Shown piece after piece: positions 12,352 through 22,576 of a stretch of DNA of 64,000 nucleotides. The stretch's first letter is position 1. Each line of letters begins with the position of its first letter. Below the pieces are notes generated by a model. The model was not told where the DNA came from, made no database searches, and worked only from the letters and a program-made list of their open reading frames with translations. This DNA is from Lithospermum erythrorhizon (taxonomy: Eukaryota > Streptophyta > Magnoliopsida > Boraginales > Boraginaceae). The stretch lies in NCBI GenBank assembly GCA_019722365.1, contig JADFUC010002027.1, positions 62,001-126,000 of the forward strand. The letters run 5' to 3'. The position numbers and the translations under genes were made by a program.

Positions 12352-13250
12352 TTAAGCCAGATCACGAGTTGCAACTCCTGTGTCCAATACCTTCACATTA
12401 GTGGACTCCATAACCTGTTGAGTTCTTTTGTTGTAAACTCGGAAGGCTCGACTGTTTCTTGAGTACCCCAAGAAGATTCCTTCATCACCTTTGACATCTA
12501 GTTTCTGCCTTGGCTCTCGATCTGCAAGAATATAACACAAACTACCAAAAACATGAAAATATTGTACATTAGGCTTTCTCCCCCTCCATATTTCATACAC
12601 TCAGGTTGTTTTGGTGCAGTGACCTAAGTGGTAACCCGATTATGAATGTCGCAGCGGTGTTGATTAAGCTTCGGCCCTTAAAATTTAGGAGAAATATTCT
12701 TCTAATGGAGCATGACCCGCGCTATCTCTGGATAGCTCGATTCTTCTCGGCTCTACTACACCATTTTGTCAAGGGAGTTACGTAAATGTAAAAATCTGAA
12801 TAATTCCTTCACTTGTACAAAACTCAACGAATTTAGCATTTCAAATTCTTTTCCATGGTCACTCCTCATGGCTGGGTCCACCCATGTATACCTAGAGAAA
12901 TCATCCACACACACATATACATACCTTTTCCTCCTATACTGACTCTGTAATGGGTCCCATCAAATCCATGTGCACGCTCAAGTACACAAGCTTGTTCCCA
13001 TATGTTGTAAACTAGTGACAACTTTGTCCTGCTTCCAAAGATGACATCTTGCCAACATTCCTATTTTTTACTTCAACTAAAGGTATCCTTGACAAATTTT
13101 CCTTCGTAACAATCTGATGAATGTTTCTATAGTGAGTATGTCCTGTACTGCTTGTGCCATAACCAAGATCTCCTCGCTCTTTTCTACTCATCATGGCTCG
13201 AACGGAGCTCCATATATAGCAGTTATCAGTTGATCTCGTATCATACATTA
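12352..13250 (-). pseudogene. Sirevirus integrase, broken
   Basis: 12352-12600 encodes the copia segment after the catalytic core: YFHVFGSLCYILADRE, then GIFLGYSRNSRAFRVYNKRT. 13012-13248 carries the pre-integrase and zinc region in degraded form. The catalytic core between them (12600-13010) is interrupted by stops. Position between protease and reverse transcriptase is as expected for copia. Confidence 0.75.
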
Positions 13251-13372
13251 ATGTGTTTCACATCTGCCTTTGACAAGATAATCTCTACTTGGCTTAAAAG
13301 AGACCTTTATGCCTTTGTCACATAGTTGGGTTTATTTATAAGATTTGCAATAAACCTTCGACAAAGAGAACA

Positions 13373-13720
13373 TCACTGCCGAGGTAGACCATTCACATTT
13401 AGCTCACCTTTTCCAATAATTTCTCCTTTTCCTCCATCACCGAAAGTCACATAATCACCTTTCAAAGAGCAAATACTAGTAAGATATGCCTCCTTACCAG
13501 TCATGTGTCTTGAGCATCCACTATCAAAATACCAGCTTGATTCTGTTGATGTTTTCAAAGACGTGTAGGCTACTTGACTAACAGTGTTTGCTTTCATGAC
13601 CCACTGAGTTTTGTGCCGTTGATACTTGCTTCCTTTCAATCCATATAATTTGTAACAGTAGGGGGCAATATGACCCTTCTTACCACAATACTTGGCAAAG
13701 ACCATACTCTTTGTCTATGT
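13373..13720 (-). pseudogene. Sirevirus Gag zinc knuckle and protease piece
   Basis: A 110-residue stretch holds the nucleocapsid motif YCGKKGHIAPYCYKLYG near its start. The knuckle is C-x4-H-x4-C; the first Cys of the CCHC set appears to have been replaced. The aspartic protease follows, with active site WYFDSGCSRHMTG, typical of copia. The following integrase lies in another frame. Confidence 0.8.
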
Positions 13721-16202
13721 CTCCCACTAGTTGGTGCTCTCCCTGTCTTTGACACTTGTGTCCAAACTCTCTGAACAAATTTAGATTCTTGTCTTGGTTT
13801 TGACCTACTTCCTTCGTCATACCCAATTCCTGTGTTGTCACCTGTGCTCTTTCCTACCTTGAGTATCTCTTCCGTAACGCCCGCCCGTAAGCTGAAGTTC
13901 ATCATTTTATTCCTTTATTCAAGGTATCTACTGAGAATTTAAAGTTGAATTTCCTCATCTTGAGTTCGTCCTCGCTTTCTTAATTCTCATTCTCAATCTT
14001 TAATTTGTTCCTCTCGGCATCCACTTTGGTATAGATTATGGGGCCAAATTTCTTCCCATTTAGTGTAAAACAATTTATAGTTTTCTAACCAATTCTTCTT
14101 CCAGAATGTTTTCCCTGCCTTCACTCTGTAGTCATGTAGGTCAAGCCGCTGACAATTGGCTCTATGACTCAAAGGAAAGCTACAAAGTTAAGTATCTTGA
14201 TCCGCTTGTCCTCTTCGTATTCCTCATCACTCAAATGCTATGGCAATTTCTAGGTTGCTTCTTGAGATAGTTGACACTCGTCAATATGCCCAAAGCCTTC
14301 ACATTCTCCCTCGCACTGAATTCCTTTAGACTTCTCGGACTGACTTGCACTGGAATTGCCTTGGTTTGCTGGTTTCTTCCATCTATTATTGTTCCTGTCA
14401 AAGACAGACGTGCCATTACTACCACTAAAAGGTTTCTTGTTGAATCTTTTGAGGGTCTTGTTGAAATTCTTAGCCAGCATGTTTATAGTTTCTCCCAAAT
14501 CTTCATCATTTACATCCTCTGGAGAGACTTTTAAAGCGACACCTTTCTTTTTACTTGTCTCTCCTTCATTAAGAGTTATCTCAAACGTGGCCAAGTTTCC
14601 TATCAATTCGTCCATGCTTAAGCGAGGGTCGATCTTGTGCTTCTTCAATAGCTGTTACTTTATGAGCAAATCTTCAAGAATGCTCGAGAATTTTCCTCAC
14701 CAATTTTTCTTCAGTCATAGGTTCGCCTAGGGCAAACGACTCATTGGCCATATCCTTCAGCTTGTTGTTATACATTGCTATAGACTCATCCTCCTCCATT
14801 CTCAGAGTTTCAAATTTAGTAGTTAGTTGTTGAAGTCTCGACATACGCACCTTCAAGGTTCCCTCATATGCGGTTTGCAATATATCCTATGCAACTTTTT
14901 GCTCGCATATATACCGATTAGCTTAAACACATTTAGGTCAACCACATTGAAAAATGGCATTCATAGCCTTATCATTTGCAAGGCAAGCTCTGCTCTTCAA
15001 TGGTCCACCATCCTCCTGCTGATCGTGAGTACACCTCAGTTGCTGACAATGGGGAGTGTTCATCCAACACGCATGCCTCCGTGTTCTCGTATCAAGAGAT
15101 TTCAGAACGCTGGCCATTCTCGCCTCCAAAGAGGGGCATAGTTAGTCCCTGGGCTAAGAACAGTGGTCGAAATGTTGACCTCCCGTTGGAAATCAACGAG
15201 AATTGGTTCCATTTATTACGCCTGCGACAATTGTGTAGCAATTCATTTACCGCTTGGGTTAAATGTGATTATTAGAACTTAGTGTTCAACTTAGTAATTG
15301 TATATTACTAGTGCGGTTCTCATGATAATTTAAGGGGTTAAGGAAGCATTGCTAGATCTTACTTCATTAATCATTATAATAATAGTAATTGGTCAATTAT
15401 TATTATACAACTTAATATTATTTGAGCCTAGAAGGTCACACACACATAAAGGACGTTGAGTTATATTTCATGTATGAAATTAAAGAGAACTATATAATTG
15501 AGAAATGTATTTCAATTACAAGTGGTTCTACATTTTATGTAGAATATCGATTGAACAATGTAATCAATTAAATAGTTATTTAATTGGTTCAGTAATTTTA
15601 GTATTTATCGATGCTAACTTGAAAGATTATCGATATTTACTCATTACTATTTAATTAGCTTAATTAAATAGTTCAATCTTATTAGCAACTCTCATTAGTG
15701 TCTTAACGAACTAATGTGAGTTAACGAGTCAAGCTAATATTTCATCTGCCGTTTATCGGGCTTGTTTTAATCCTTAGCCCTATATAAGCAAACTTTAGGT
15801 TTTTCATCATAAGTTTTGTAAAAAACTTTTTCACCAAAACTTAGTAGCGCCTTTGGCCGAAATTCCCAAGAATTTTGGGTTTTTCGGGTTTTGTTCATCC
15901 TTGTTTACTAGCATAGATTGTTCTTGATTCACCCCCTCCCCGTGTGTGGACTAACTAGAGATATCATACGATTGGATATTACAACAAGGAGTCGAGAAGC
16001 TCAAATTCACGCAGGAATTGCCGTGCGATTTGGTGGAATTTACCCGCCGCACCGTAAGTCATCTGTAGATATATTTAATTATATGTTTTTGTATTGAATA
16101 ATGTATGCACTTTAAAGATCCCTCGAACTATGGATTTGCATTTATACTCACATATATCCATACAAGAATTTTCTTCACCTCCTTTCTCTCGAAATCCTCC
16201 AT
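13720..16202 (-). pseudogene. Sirevirus gag, split by a solo LTR
   Basis: The likely start codon is at 16200-16202 (MEDFRER), about 45 bases after the primer-binding site. After removal of the solo LTR (15184-16177) the frame continues with a SPGTNYAPLWRREW segment, equivalent to the DGTNY..W..RM motif of copia Gag. Then come KSLDTRT, NDKAMNAIF (about 14950-14970), an ILQTAYEGTLKV segment (14850-14890), TKFETLRMEEDESI (about 14770-14820) and the DPRLSMDELIGNLATFE helix (about 14570-14640). This is a textbook UBN2-type Gag. It is broken by the LTR and several frameshifts. Confidence 0.8.
15184..16177 (+). repeat. Solo LTR of a copia family, inserted in the Sirevirus gag
   Basis: Related (left two thirds) to the reverse complement of the LTRs at 37599, 49187 and 55593. 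It starts with CGTTGGAAATCAACGAG, a mutated TGTTGGAAATC terminus. An identical CCTCC flanks it at 15179-15183 and 16178-16182, fixing the ends. A TATA box (CCTATATAAGC, about 15779) lies in the expected place. No internal sequence remains, so it is a solo LTR formed by LTR-LTR recombination. Its right third (15850-16177) differs from the other copies, so it may be a subfamily. Confidence 0.82.
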
Positions 16203-16246
16203 ATATATAAGATTACACCGATCTCACTCTTAACAATGTAGTGCCC

Positions 16247-16259
16247 GCTTCCGATACCA
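16247..16259 (-). other. Sirevirus primer-binding site
   Basis: The minus strand reads TGGTATCGGAAGC, close to TGGTATCAGAGC, the site for initiator Met tRNA used by most copia elements. It lies a few bases inside the 5' LTR. Confidence 0.8.
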
Positions 16260-16265
16260 CACAAT

Positions 16266-17118
16266 TGAAATTCGTGTAACCTCTCCGCAAGAACAATGTT
16301 ATGCACTAACCTGGCCAATGACTCATGACCAACAACAACTGTGTAAAGTAAACAACACTAAATAAAAAACACACGCTTTGTAACTCCGCTCAGCCGCTAA
16401 AACAAAGACTCTACGCCCTGGGAGGCAGACGTCTAACGGTAAGGATTCCAATATGATCAAGAATTACAAATAGGGTCTTACTCGAATGCTCCCCATTCTC
16501 TTCGCCCTATTCTACTCCAATCAGAATGTATAAGCTCAGGCTCCCCCTGACTATAACACCCCTATCCTTCACTATACACTACTATCCCTAGTAAGTGAAA
16601 AATACAATGATTCAGAGAATAAAACCATGAACCAAAGGCCACAAATTGTACAATAACTAAAGGGAGTTTATAGTAATACTCAGACATCTCAAATTTCACA
16701 CACTAAATCCTCACCCAAAGCCTCTATGCTTCCAATACAATGCTGCACACACTCTGTTTTTCCATACATCTTCGCTCCAAATGGTGTCACATGAAGGTAG
16801 TGACATGCACCGCTTTTATAGCAAATATTGCTATAAACGAAAACTTCCATCTTGTACATAATAAATGAATTTCCTTCTTGCAATTAATAAATGCTTCGGT
16901 CAATATACTTGCTCTATTTTAGACCTGTTACTTGATCTACAAGTCATGCCCATAAGCTTCACCAAATCGTATCTTCTAGGATCCTCCGAGATCCTCTTCA
17001 ATTATGGAAACATAATCCCGCGTGAAAGATCCTGTCGGCTCTTGAATAGTTACTCCCATCTGTCAAGGACGGTTGGTCGTGACTAGCGAAACACTTGACC
17101 AACTATAATGCACTAACA
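16266..17118 (-). repeat. Sirevirus 5' LTR (right copy)
   Basis: Partner of 6714-7575. A TATA box on the minus strand (GCTATAAAAGCGG, about 16810-16822) is present. The right edge GCACTAACA is followed by target duplicate GCCTT. Confidence 0.88.
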
Positions 17119-17392
17119 GCCTTCATCAAGCCTTGCTTGTTCTTCACGAACCCGCTCTATCCTCTCCAAAAAATAAGGTTTATATCTGGTTGTTGAATTC
17201 CCTTGCTCCTCGCTTAAGCAAACCCTCCATTACACTTCCTCACGAAAGTCCTCTCAGGAAACCGTGGCCGGGCGTGGGGGGATCGCGAGAACACCTGCTG
17301 TCGCTCGACGACCAATTATATCCATCTATACTTGTTGTTCAGTGGTATGAGTCGCACATATATTTGTATTTTGAGAAACTTAATTAACATTC
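17119..17392 (-). pseudogene. gypsy gag N-terminal part, split off by the copia insertion
   Basis: Between the primer-binding site and the copia insertion the minus strand reads toward a charged helix (LERIERVREEQARLDE, about 17119-17175), typical of gypsy Gag N-terminal halves. It ends exactly at the copia target duplication GCCTT (17119-17123). It is the continuation of the gag fragment left of 6713. Confidence 0.5.
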
Positions 17393-17409
17393 TCCACAGA
17401 CGGAGCCAT
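17393..17409 (-). other. gypsy primer-binding site
   Basis: The minus strand reads TGGCTCCGTCTGTGGAG two bases after the 5' LTR terminus ATCA. It differs by a base or two from TGGCGCCGTCTGTGG, a primer-binding site common in plant Ty3/gypsy elements. It marks 17411-17922 as the 5' LTR. Confidence 0.7.
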
Positions 17410-17410
17410 T

Positions 17411-17922
17411 TGATCCGCCAAATTTTGTTGAGGATGAGTTTGCTCTGGTTCCATGCTTATAATCGGGCGGATCAACTCTGGACTCGTTACCACCATAATC
17501 TGACGAGTGGAAATCCTGGGTACGCGGATGCCCAGGGACTTTGTTAATGGGAATTCTAATCGCCACGGCTTCCTTTGTTACGCGAATGATCTTCGTGAGT
17601 CGCCGTTAGACCTGAAAGTGAGGCCAGGGACCGACCACAGACACTCCGACGATCAAGTTAGTAGCAATTCAAAATGGGGTAAAAGTACTAAGATGGTATT
17701 TTATTACATCAAACGGGTGAAATAGCATCGATATTTATAGGCAGACAAGACAAAATATGTAATCGGCTTAAATTGGGCCATCAAGACGCTGTAATGTTGC
17801 CTTCTTTGACAATTGCAGACGGTCGTTAATATACTAACCCAAGACGTGAACGGACCGAATACCACTGCATCGCTCGCTAATTCTTATAGATATACTTGAG
17901 AGAATATTTTCTTCCCACATCA
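17411..17922 (-). repeat. gypsy 5' LTR (right copy)
   Basis: Partner of 126-656. A TATA box on the minus strand (CCTATAAATATC, about 17730-17743) would drive transcription of the element into the window. The right edge CCCACATCA is followed by ATATG, close to the ATATT left of the other LTR. Confidence 0.88.
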
Positions 17923-18266
17923 ATATGAAATCGGTTAGAATTGGATCATGTATAAACCGAATCAGATCAAAAATCAAGTTTTATGTCACTCTTAGGGGGC
18001 GTTTCTTAAATATAATAAAAACTTAAAATGAATTAATTTAATATTTTTCATTAAGTTTGTTTGATAACTAATTATTTTAAGAACTAAACAGAATAAGATC
18101 TTATCAAAATACTTAAGATATTTTTAATTTAAAATTTCTAACTTAATTCTATCCTCTTAACCAAATTAGAATTGATGAATTCCACTTTTATAATATTTTT
18201 CTCCCATAATTCTCTCCACATCCCACTTATGATTTATTTATCTATTATAGTATTATTTGGTTGATA

Positions 18267-18470
18267 CTCCCTCCATTTCAATTTACTTGATCATATAACT
18301 TAAAAGTGTTTTATTAAGAGAACAATTAATTTGACTATTTTCAAGGAGAGAGAAAATTATAAACCAATGAAAATAATAGTATTAGAAGACAAACCACACG
18401 TTAAAGCATTCTTAAAGCTTCAACGCAAAAATACTGCATTGAAAAAGCAAAGATCAAGTAAAAAGGAATA
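18267..18470. mobile_element. Stowaway-like MITE, degenerate
   Basis: It begins TA|CTCCCTCCATTTCAATTTACTTGATC, a typical Stowaway terminus. The far end near 18445-18470 carries AGATCAAGTAAAAAGGAATA, the inverted match of the start with decay. It encodes no protein. Confidence 0.6.
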
Positions 18471-19390
18471 AGAAAAATTTACTACACGACAAGAATAAAG
18501 TAGAATCGGAGATAAGATGATTCTTATATACAACTAACTGGTTTGCAGAACTCACAATACAATTCAATCAAACGATTTTCATCCAATGATTATCAAACAA
18601 CTAAATATATTCAATATTCAAATTAATTAATAATTTAGTTTCAATATTCAATCACTCATAATCAAACTTCATATTTCATATTTAATAAACCGGTGTTTAG
18701 TGGTAGAATTCAATCTTAATTATATAATGGAACTGGATATGAAGAAACTAATTAGGATTTGAGCATTCAAATTTGTTGCAATATCTCTATACAAAATCAA
18801 TATAAGTGGTGATGTAGTTCAAAATATTTTATTAAGCTAATCATTGATTTTACTATTTTATAAAAAGAGATAAAATTATCAATCAATGAAAATAAGAATA
18901 TTAAGAATTAAAACAATGATGTTATAATTTTTTTAAAATTCCAATGCAAAAGAGTTACATTGATAAAGTAAATAATCATGTTTTGCTCTAAATAATTACT
19001 TCATCCTTTTCTCTATGGGACATTTTTCATATTTAATAATTACTAATTAGATTCATATATTAACTAAATTGTGAGATGAATATATGAAGGGAATATTTGA
19101 ATTAATGAACAAATCTAAAATTTTATTAAAATGCCTGCATAGTCAAATGTATCTACCAAAAGTCCGACTAAATCCTCACCAAAAATGAGGGCATGGTCGG
19201 ATGTATCTACCAATAATGAATTGTTTTGGGTGTCTTTAATGGATTAATTAGTAATTATTTTGATATGATAGTTAAATATTACGGAGTAACAATTACTTAT
19301 ATTGAAATTACATGTTAAAATATCAAGATTTCAAAAGGTAAAAGAGATGAAGCATGAGTAAAAAATCTAGAGGTTGAAGACCTCAAATAT
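18471..19390. other. Intergenic, AT-rich, upstream of the RING gene
   Basis: No coding stretch. It holds scattered MITE-like debris and, at 19163-19201, an imperfect hairpin (arms TCCGAC/GTCGGA and CCTCA/TGAGG). A short direct repeat, ATGTATCTACCAA, flanks the hairpin (about 19147 and 19201). Confidence 0.6.
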
Positions 19391-20464
19391 CTCATCCTCA
19401 TCCCAATTTAATTGTCCACTTTCTCCCTCTTGAACCCACACCCTCAGGTATATACCCTTTTCCCCTACTCATTCTTCAAACCCATATACATCTCTTCTTC
19501 CATTTTTCTACAGTATTTTTTGTTTTATATATTAAATTAACAATTATGCTTATGAGTTCTGTCTTTGTCACCGATCTTATCTAATTATTGTAAAGTCTGT
19601 TACTTTTTATTGATCTGTGAATCCCATCTTGAGATTTGGACCAATTTATTTAGATTTTGGTGGGTTTTTGTTACTATGAATTTTAATCAAGAACTTTGCC
19701 AAATTGTTTTTTGGGTTCTCTTTTTGTGAGACTTAAGATAATATATAGCTGTTGATTATAAATCAAGTATCAGAACACTAGGTTATGTTGAAATTGAATT
19801 ATTGATATTGGTTTCAGTGTTCTTTTATACTCCCTCCGTTTTTATTTATTTATTCTGACGCCAAGATACAAGTAATGTAAACTTTGACTATCAAGTAGAT
19901 TAAGTTATATGTTCAAAAATTATAAGAAAATAATATTCAAACTATTTTCAAAGATGAATCTAATGATATAAATTTTATATTTCCTCTATTCTACATTGCT
20001 TCACTTTTGATTTTTTACTTTTTCATGCTTGAACGCTAACTAATTCTAAATATTATTGGCCGCTTATAATATTCTAATAAAAATATATCAATAAAAAGGT
20101 GAAAAGCTCAAAAAGTCGCGACAATCTTTGTCTGAAAGCTCGTGCCTACAATTCATTTGGACGGAGGAAAGTATTTATTAGAACAATTACTGTAGTAATT
20201 AATGGTCAAGGTTCAACCTAAAAAAAACGAGGGAGTAATACTGTCATCCATCATAAATTGTAATATGAGTTATGATTAGCATTTCATCAGCTGTTGTTAT
20301 AATTTTCTTTAGTTATCTGATATAAAGATTACATAATTAGTTTGATTGATCACTTGTAGAGCCTTGTTTAAGTATTGTTTTTTCCTTCTCTGTGCTGTGA
20401 TTGTAGGTGGGCTTGTTAGACTTTGGCTGGAAACTTTGTTGTTAGAAGTTTAATTTAGGGAAGC
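19391..20464 (+). other. Probable 5' leader and leader intron of the RING gene
   Basis: A donor (CCCTCAG|GTATAT, intron from 19448) and a good acceptor (GTGATTGTAG|GTGG, intron to 20406) define a likely 959-base intron in the 5' untranslated region. The second leader exon (20407-20464) reaches the start codon. The start of transcription upstream of 19447 was not located precisely. A Stowaway MITE sits in the intron. Inferred from splice signals only. Confidence 0.5.
19830..20235. mobile_element. Stowaway MITE in the RING leader intron, with a probable nested copy
   Basis: TA|CTCCCTCCGTTTTTATTT at the left and AAAAAAACGAGGGAG|TA at the right form terminal inverted repeats flanked by TA. Inside, 19980-20171 begins TTTCCTCTATTC and ends TTTGGACGGAGGAAAG, again TA-flanked, suggesting a second Stowaway-like element inserted in the first. 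Confidence 0.8.
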
Positions 20465-21442
20465 ATGTCGAGTGGTGCATTTACTCACTGGTGCTACCAG
20501 TGTCAGAGGCCAATCCGGATTGGAAGCCGCAATGTAGTTTGTCCGTACTGTGATGGCGGTTTCATACAGGATATTAATGAGATGGGACATGGCGGGCATC
20601 AGGAGTTATTTACCTCTCCACCAGAAGATGATTCTGACATTAGATTTATGGAACCGTTTCCCGACCCGAGATTCAGTGTTATGGATGCCTTGTCTGCATT
20701 TATGAGGCAGAGAATGGCTGGGAGAGATCCTAACTTTGACATTAGATCAAGATCTGTAATGATTCCTGGGCAAGGTATGTCTTTTGGGTCTGGACCTTCT
20801 GGTCCATGGTTGGTACTCCGTGGTCATGGCACTAGTGGTGTGCCTCGAGATGATCCATTTGAATTTTTTTTCAATGGCGTTGCACGAACGGGGCAGCGCC
20901 AGGCAAATTTTGGTGACTTTTTCGTGGGACCTGGTCTACAAGAGTTGATTGAGCAGCTCAGTATGAATGATAGGCATGGACCAGCGCCTGCACCGCGTAC
21001 TGCAATTGATGCAATGCCTACTATTAGGATAACTCAGAGACATCTAAATACAGATGCCCACTGCCCAGTGTGTAAAGAAAAGTTTGAACTAGGTTCAGAA
21101 GCTAGGAATATGCCATGTAATCATATATACCACTCTGATTGCATAGTTCCATGGTTGGTTCAGCACAATTCATGTCCTGTCTGCCGAGTTGAGTTACCTC
21201 CACTTGGTACTGGGAGGGGATCAAGAAACGAGAATACGAGCAGCACCAGCAGTAGTAACTCCAATGTCAGGGTGAGCAGTGGGCAAAATCAAGGTAGGCG
21301 AAACCCGTTCTCGTTCTTGTGGCCTTTTCGCTCTTCGAACCAAGAAAATCGTCAATATAATGAAACAAGAGGAAGTAGCTCCAGGTCAAGTAGTGATGAC
21401 AATAATGATATGCATGACACTAGATGGCCTTTTAATTATTGA
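20465..21442 (+). CDS. RING-H2 E3 ubiquitin ligase with N-terminal zinc ribbon
   Basis: A 325-residue intronless CDS. The N-terminus carries a small zinc ribbon (C10, C13, C26, C29, in WCYQCQRPIR...CPYC), typical of the plant RHC1A/RING1-like/BCA2-type family. The middle is Gly/Pro-rich and probably disordered. The RING-H2 finger is complete: C200, C203, C218, H220, H223, C226, C237, C240, spaced C-x2-C-x14-C-x-H-x2-H-x2-C-x10-C-x2-C, with the Trp (W230) expected for E2 contact. The tail is Ser/Asn-rich with WPF motifs. By family it should transfer ubiquitin from an E2 to unknown substrates in cytosol or nucleus. Length is normal and the start ATG is the first in the leader exon. It converges on AGO4. 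The family is certain; the exact orthologue is not. Confidence 0.95.
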   Translation: MSSGAFTHWCYQCQRPIRIGSRNVVCPYCDGGFIQDINEMGHGGHQELFTSPPEDDSDIRFMEPFPDPRFSVMDALSAFMRQRMAGRDPNFDIRSRSVMIPGQGMSFGSGPSGPWLVLRGHGTSGVPRDDPFEFFFNGVARTGQRQANFGDFFVGPGLQELIEQLSMNDRHGPAPAPRTAIDAMPTIRITQRHLNTDAHCPVCKEKFELGSEARNMPCNHIYHSDCIVPWLVQHNSCPVCRVELPPLGTGRGSRNENTSSTSSSNSNVRVSSGQNQGRRNPFSFLWPFRSSNQENRQYNETRGSSSRSSSDDNNDMHDTRWPFNY

Positions 21443-22576
21443 AGCAGTTCTCTTTTGACCTCTTGTTAGCAACTTTTATTTATCCAATTCTGCAATTAAA
21501 TTTCATTTCTGCCAAAGGAATGCATGTTGTATCAGGTTGAATTCTATGTTTTGGGTGGTTTCGTTAAAAGACTCAGCATGCTCTTGTATTGGATTCTTGT
21601 AGATAGTTGTTTTGGTAATTTTCCCACCTTGATTGGCTTGTCAATAATTATTTATTTTATTCACAGTTTCTGTATATTTTGTTGCATCTTTTTTTGTGTA
21701 CTCCTATTGCACACTTCTTTTTTAGAAGAAAACATGCACGTTACATTATGTGACTTTCTAATTTTTGTACTGTGTTTATTCTAAGATTGTCCAAACTGAA
21801 TTTCAATTGCAAAATTAATAAGACTTTTTACCCTTGATTAATGCCACTTCAATTTGAATCAAGATCATCATCTTAATGCTAGCAACTAATACTCGTATAT
21901 CTTTGCACAATATACAATATGCATATGAATACTTGTTCAAAATTCAAATTTAAAAAAATCAACTTCAGGGAGTAGTTATTTGGTTAACATGTGGGCTGAC
22001 CTGAAATTGTGAAGTTTGCTCTATCAGTTCAAGGCATGTTACTATTTTGTGTGCAGCAACTATCCAGCAGTAAATATTCTCATAAAATGCTTGTGGGTAT
22101 TGAAAATAAAAGGTGGGAGGGGTGGGTTAGAATGCAACAACATTGCATGAGAAAAAACAATTTGCATTTTTTATGATTTTGCAAATATGAAACAAAATCC
22201 CATGGAGTAGCTAATGTGATGTTCATGGTGGGTAGAAAAACATCCAACCATCAAGGACTCCCTCCCCACTTTTGCCTATGGTATCATAAAGTCTAAAGCA
22301 GGCAACTAAAATCAGAAAATGGTGCTGCTTCAAAAGCTTCATAATAAATTAGCCATTTCATTAAGAGTTTCAGGCAAGATATGCAACAAAGCATTTAATC
22401 TTTCCACAAGGGAGGCCATATTATTAGGAAAAACACGAATTACAGACTAAGAGACTCAAATCCCAAACATTGCATAGCTGACTGACTAATCCATAGTATA
22501 AAAGCTAGCCCACACCATAGTAACTTAGAAGCATAACTGTATATACATCTCCTATTATCTCATGCCCAATGCAGGC
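21443..22576. other. Convergent 3' regions of the RING and AGO4 genes
   Basis: Holds the untranslated tails of both genes. The plus-strand open stretch 21524-21784 is hydrophobic, lacks homology that I recognise and looks like chance in the 3' region. A GGGAGTAG end near 21970 may be a MITE remnant. Nothing else is visible. Confidence 0.6.

Larger units (their letters stand above)
6714..17118 (-). mobile_element. Ty1/copia retrotransposon, Sirevirus type, inserted in the gypsy gag
   Basis: Paired LTRs (6714-7575 and 16266-17118) bound it, flanked by GTCTT (6709-6713) and GCCTT (17119-17123), a 4-of-5 target duplication. On the minus strand: 5' LTR, initiator-Met primer-binding site (TGGTATCGGAAGC), gag, protease, integrase, reverse transcriptase, RNase H, a further coding block, polypurine tract, 3' LTR. 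Integrase before reverse transcriptase is the copia order. The size (10.4 kb, about 9.4 kb without the solo LTR inside), the initiator-Met site and the extra block after pol fit Sireviruses with an env-like region. All frames are broken. Confidence 0.88.
126..17922 (-). mobile_element. Ty3/gypsy LTR retrotransposon (Tat-like), decayed, hosting nested insertions
   Basis: Two related repeats bound the element. The outer ends read TGATCCGCC on the left and CCCACATCA on the right, so each LTR is TG...CA. The flanking 5-mers ATATT (121-125) and ATATG (17923-17927) look like a diverged target duplication. On the minus strand the order is LTR, primer-binding site, gag, protease, reverse transcriptase, RNase H, integrase, polypurine tract, LTR, which is the Ty3/gypsy order. 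The Gag cysteine motif and the primer-binding site fit the Tat group best, but the lineage is inferred by eye. Without the copia insertion (6714-17118) the element is about 7.4 kb. All coding parts carry stops and frameshifts, so it is dead as an autonomous element. Confidence 0.88.

Noticed and set aside
14271..15275. Plus-strand frames of 87-124 residues in the Sirevirus gag
   Set aside because: Opposite-strand shadows of gag; the minus strand carries the recognisable Gag motifs.
17997..18250. GGGGGCGTTTCTTAAATATAAT, which looks like the start of a hAT or PIF-type MITE
   Set aside because: No inverted partner or target duplication was found downstream.
21524..21784. 86-residue hydrophobic plus-strand frame after the RING gene
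   Set aside because: Lies in the likely 3' untranslated region, has Phe/Leu/Cys-rich composition from T-rich DNA, and shows no recognised motif.
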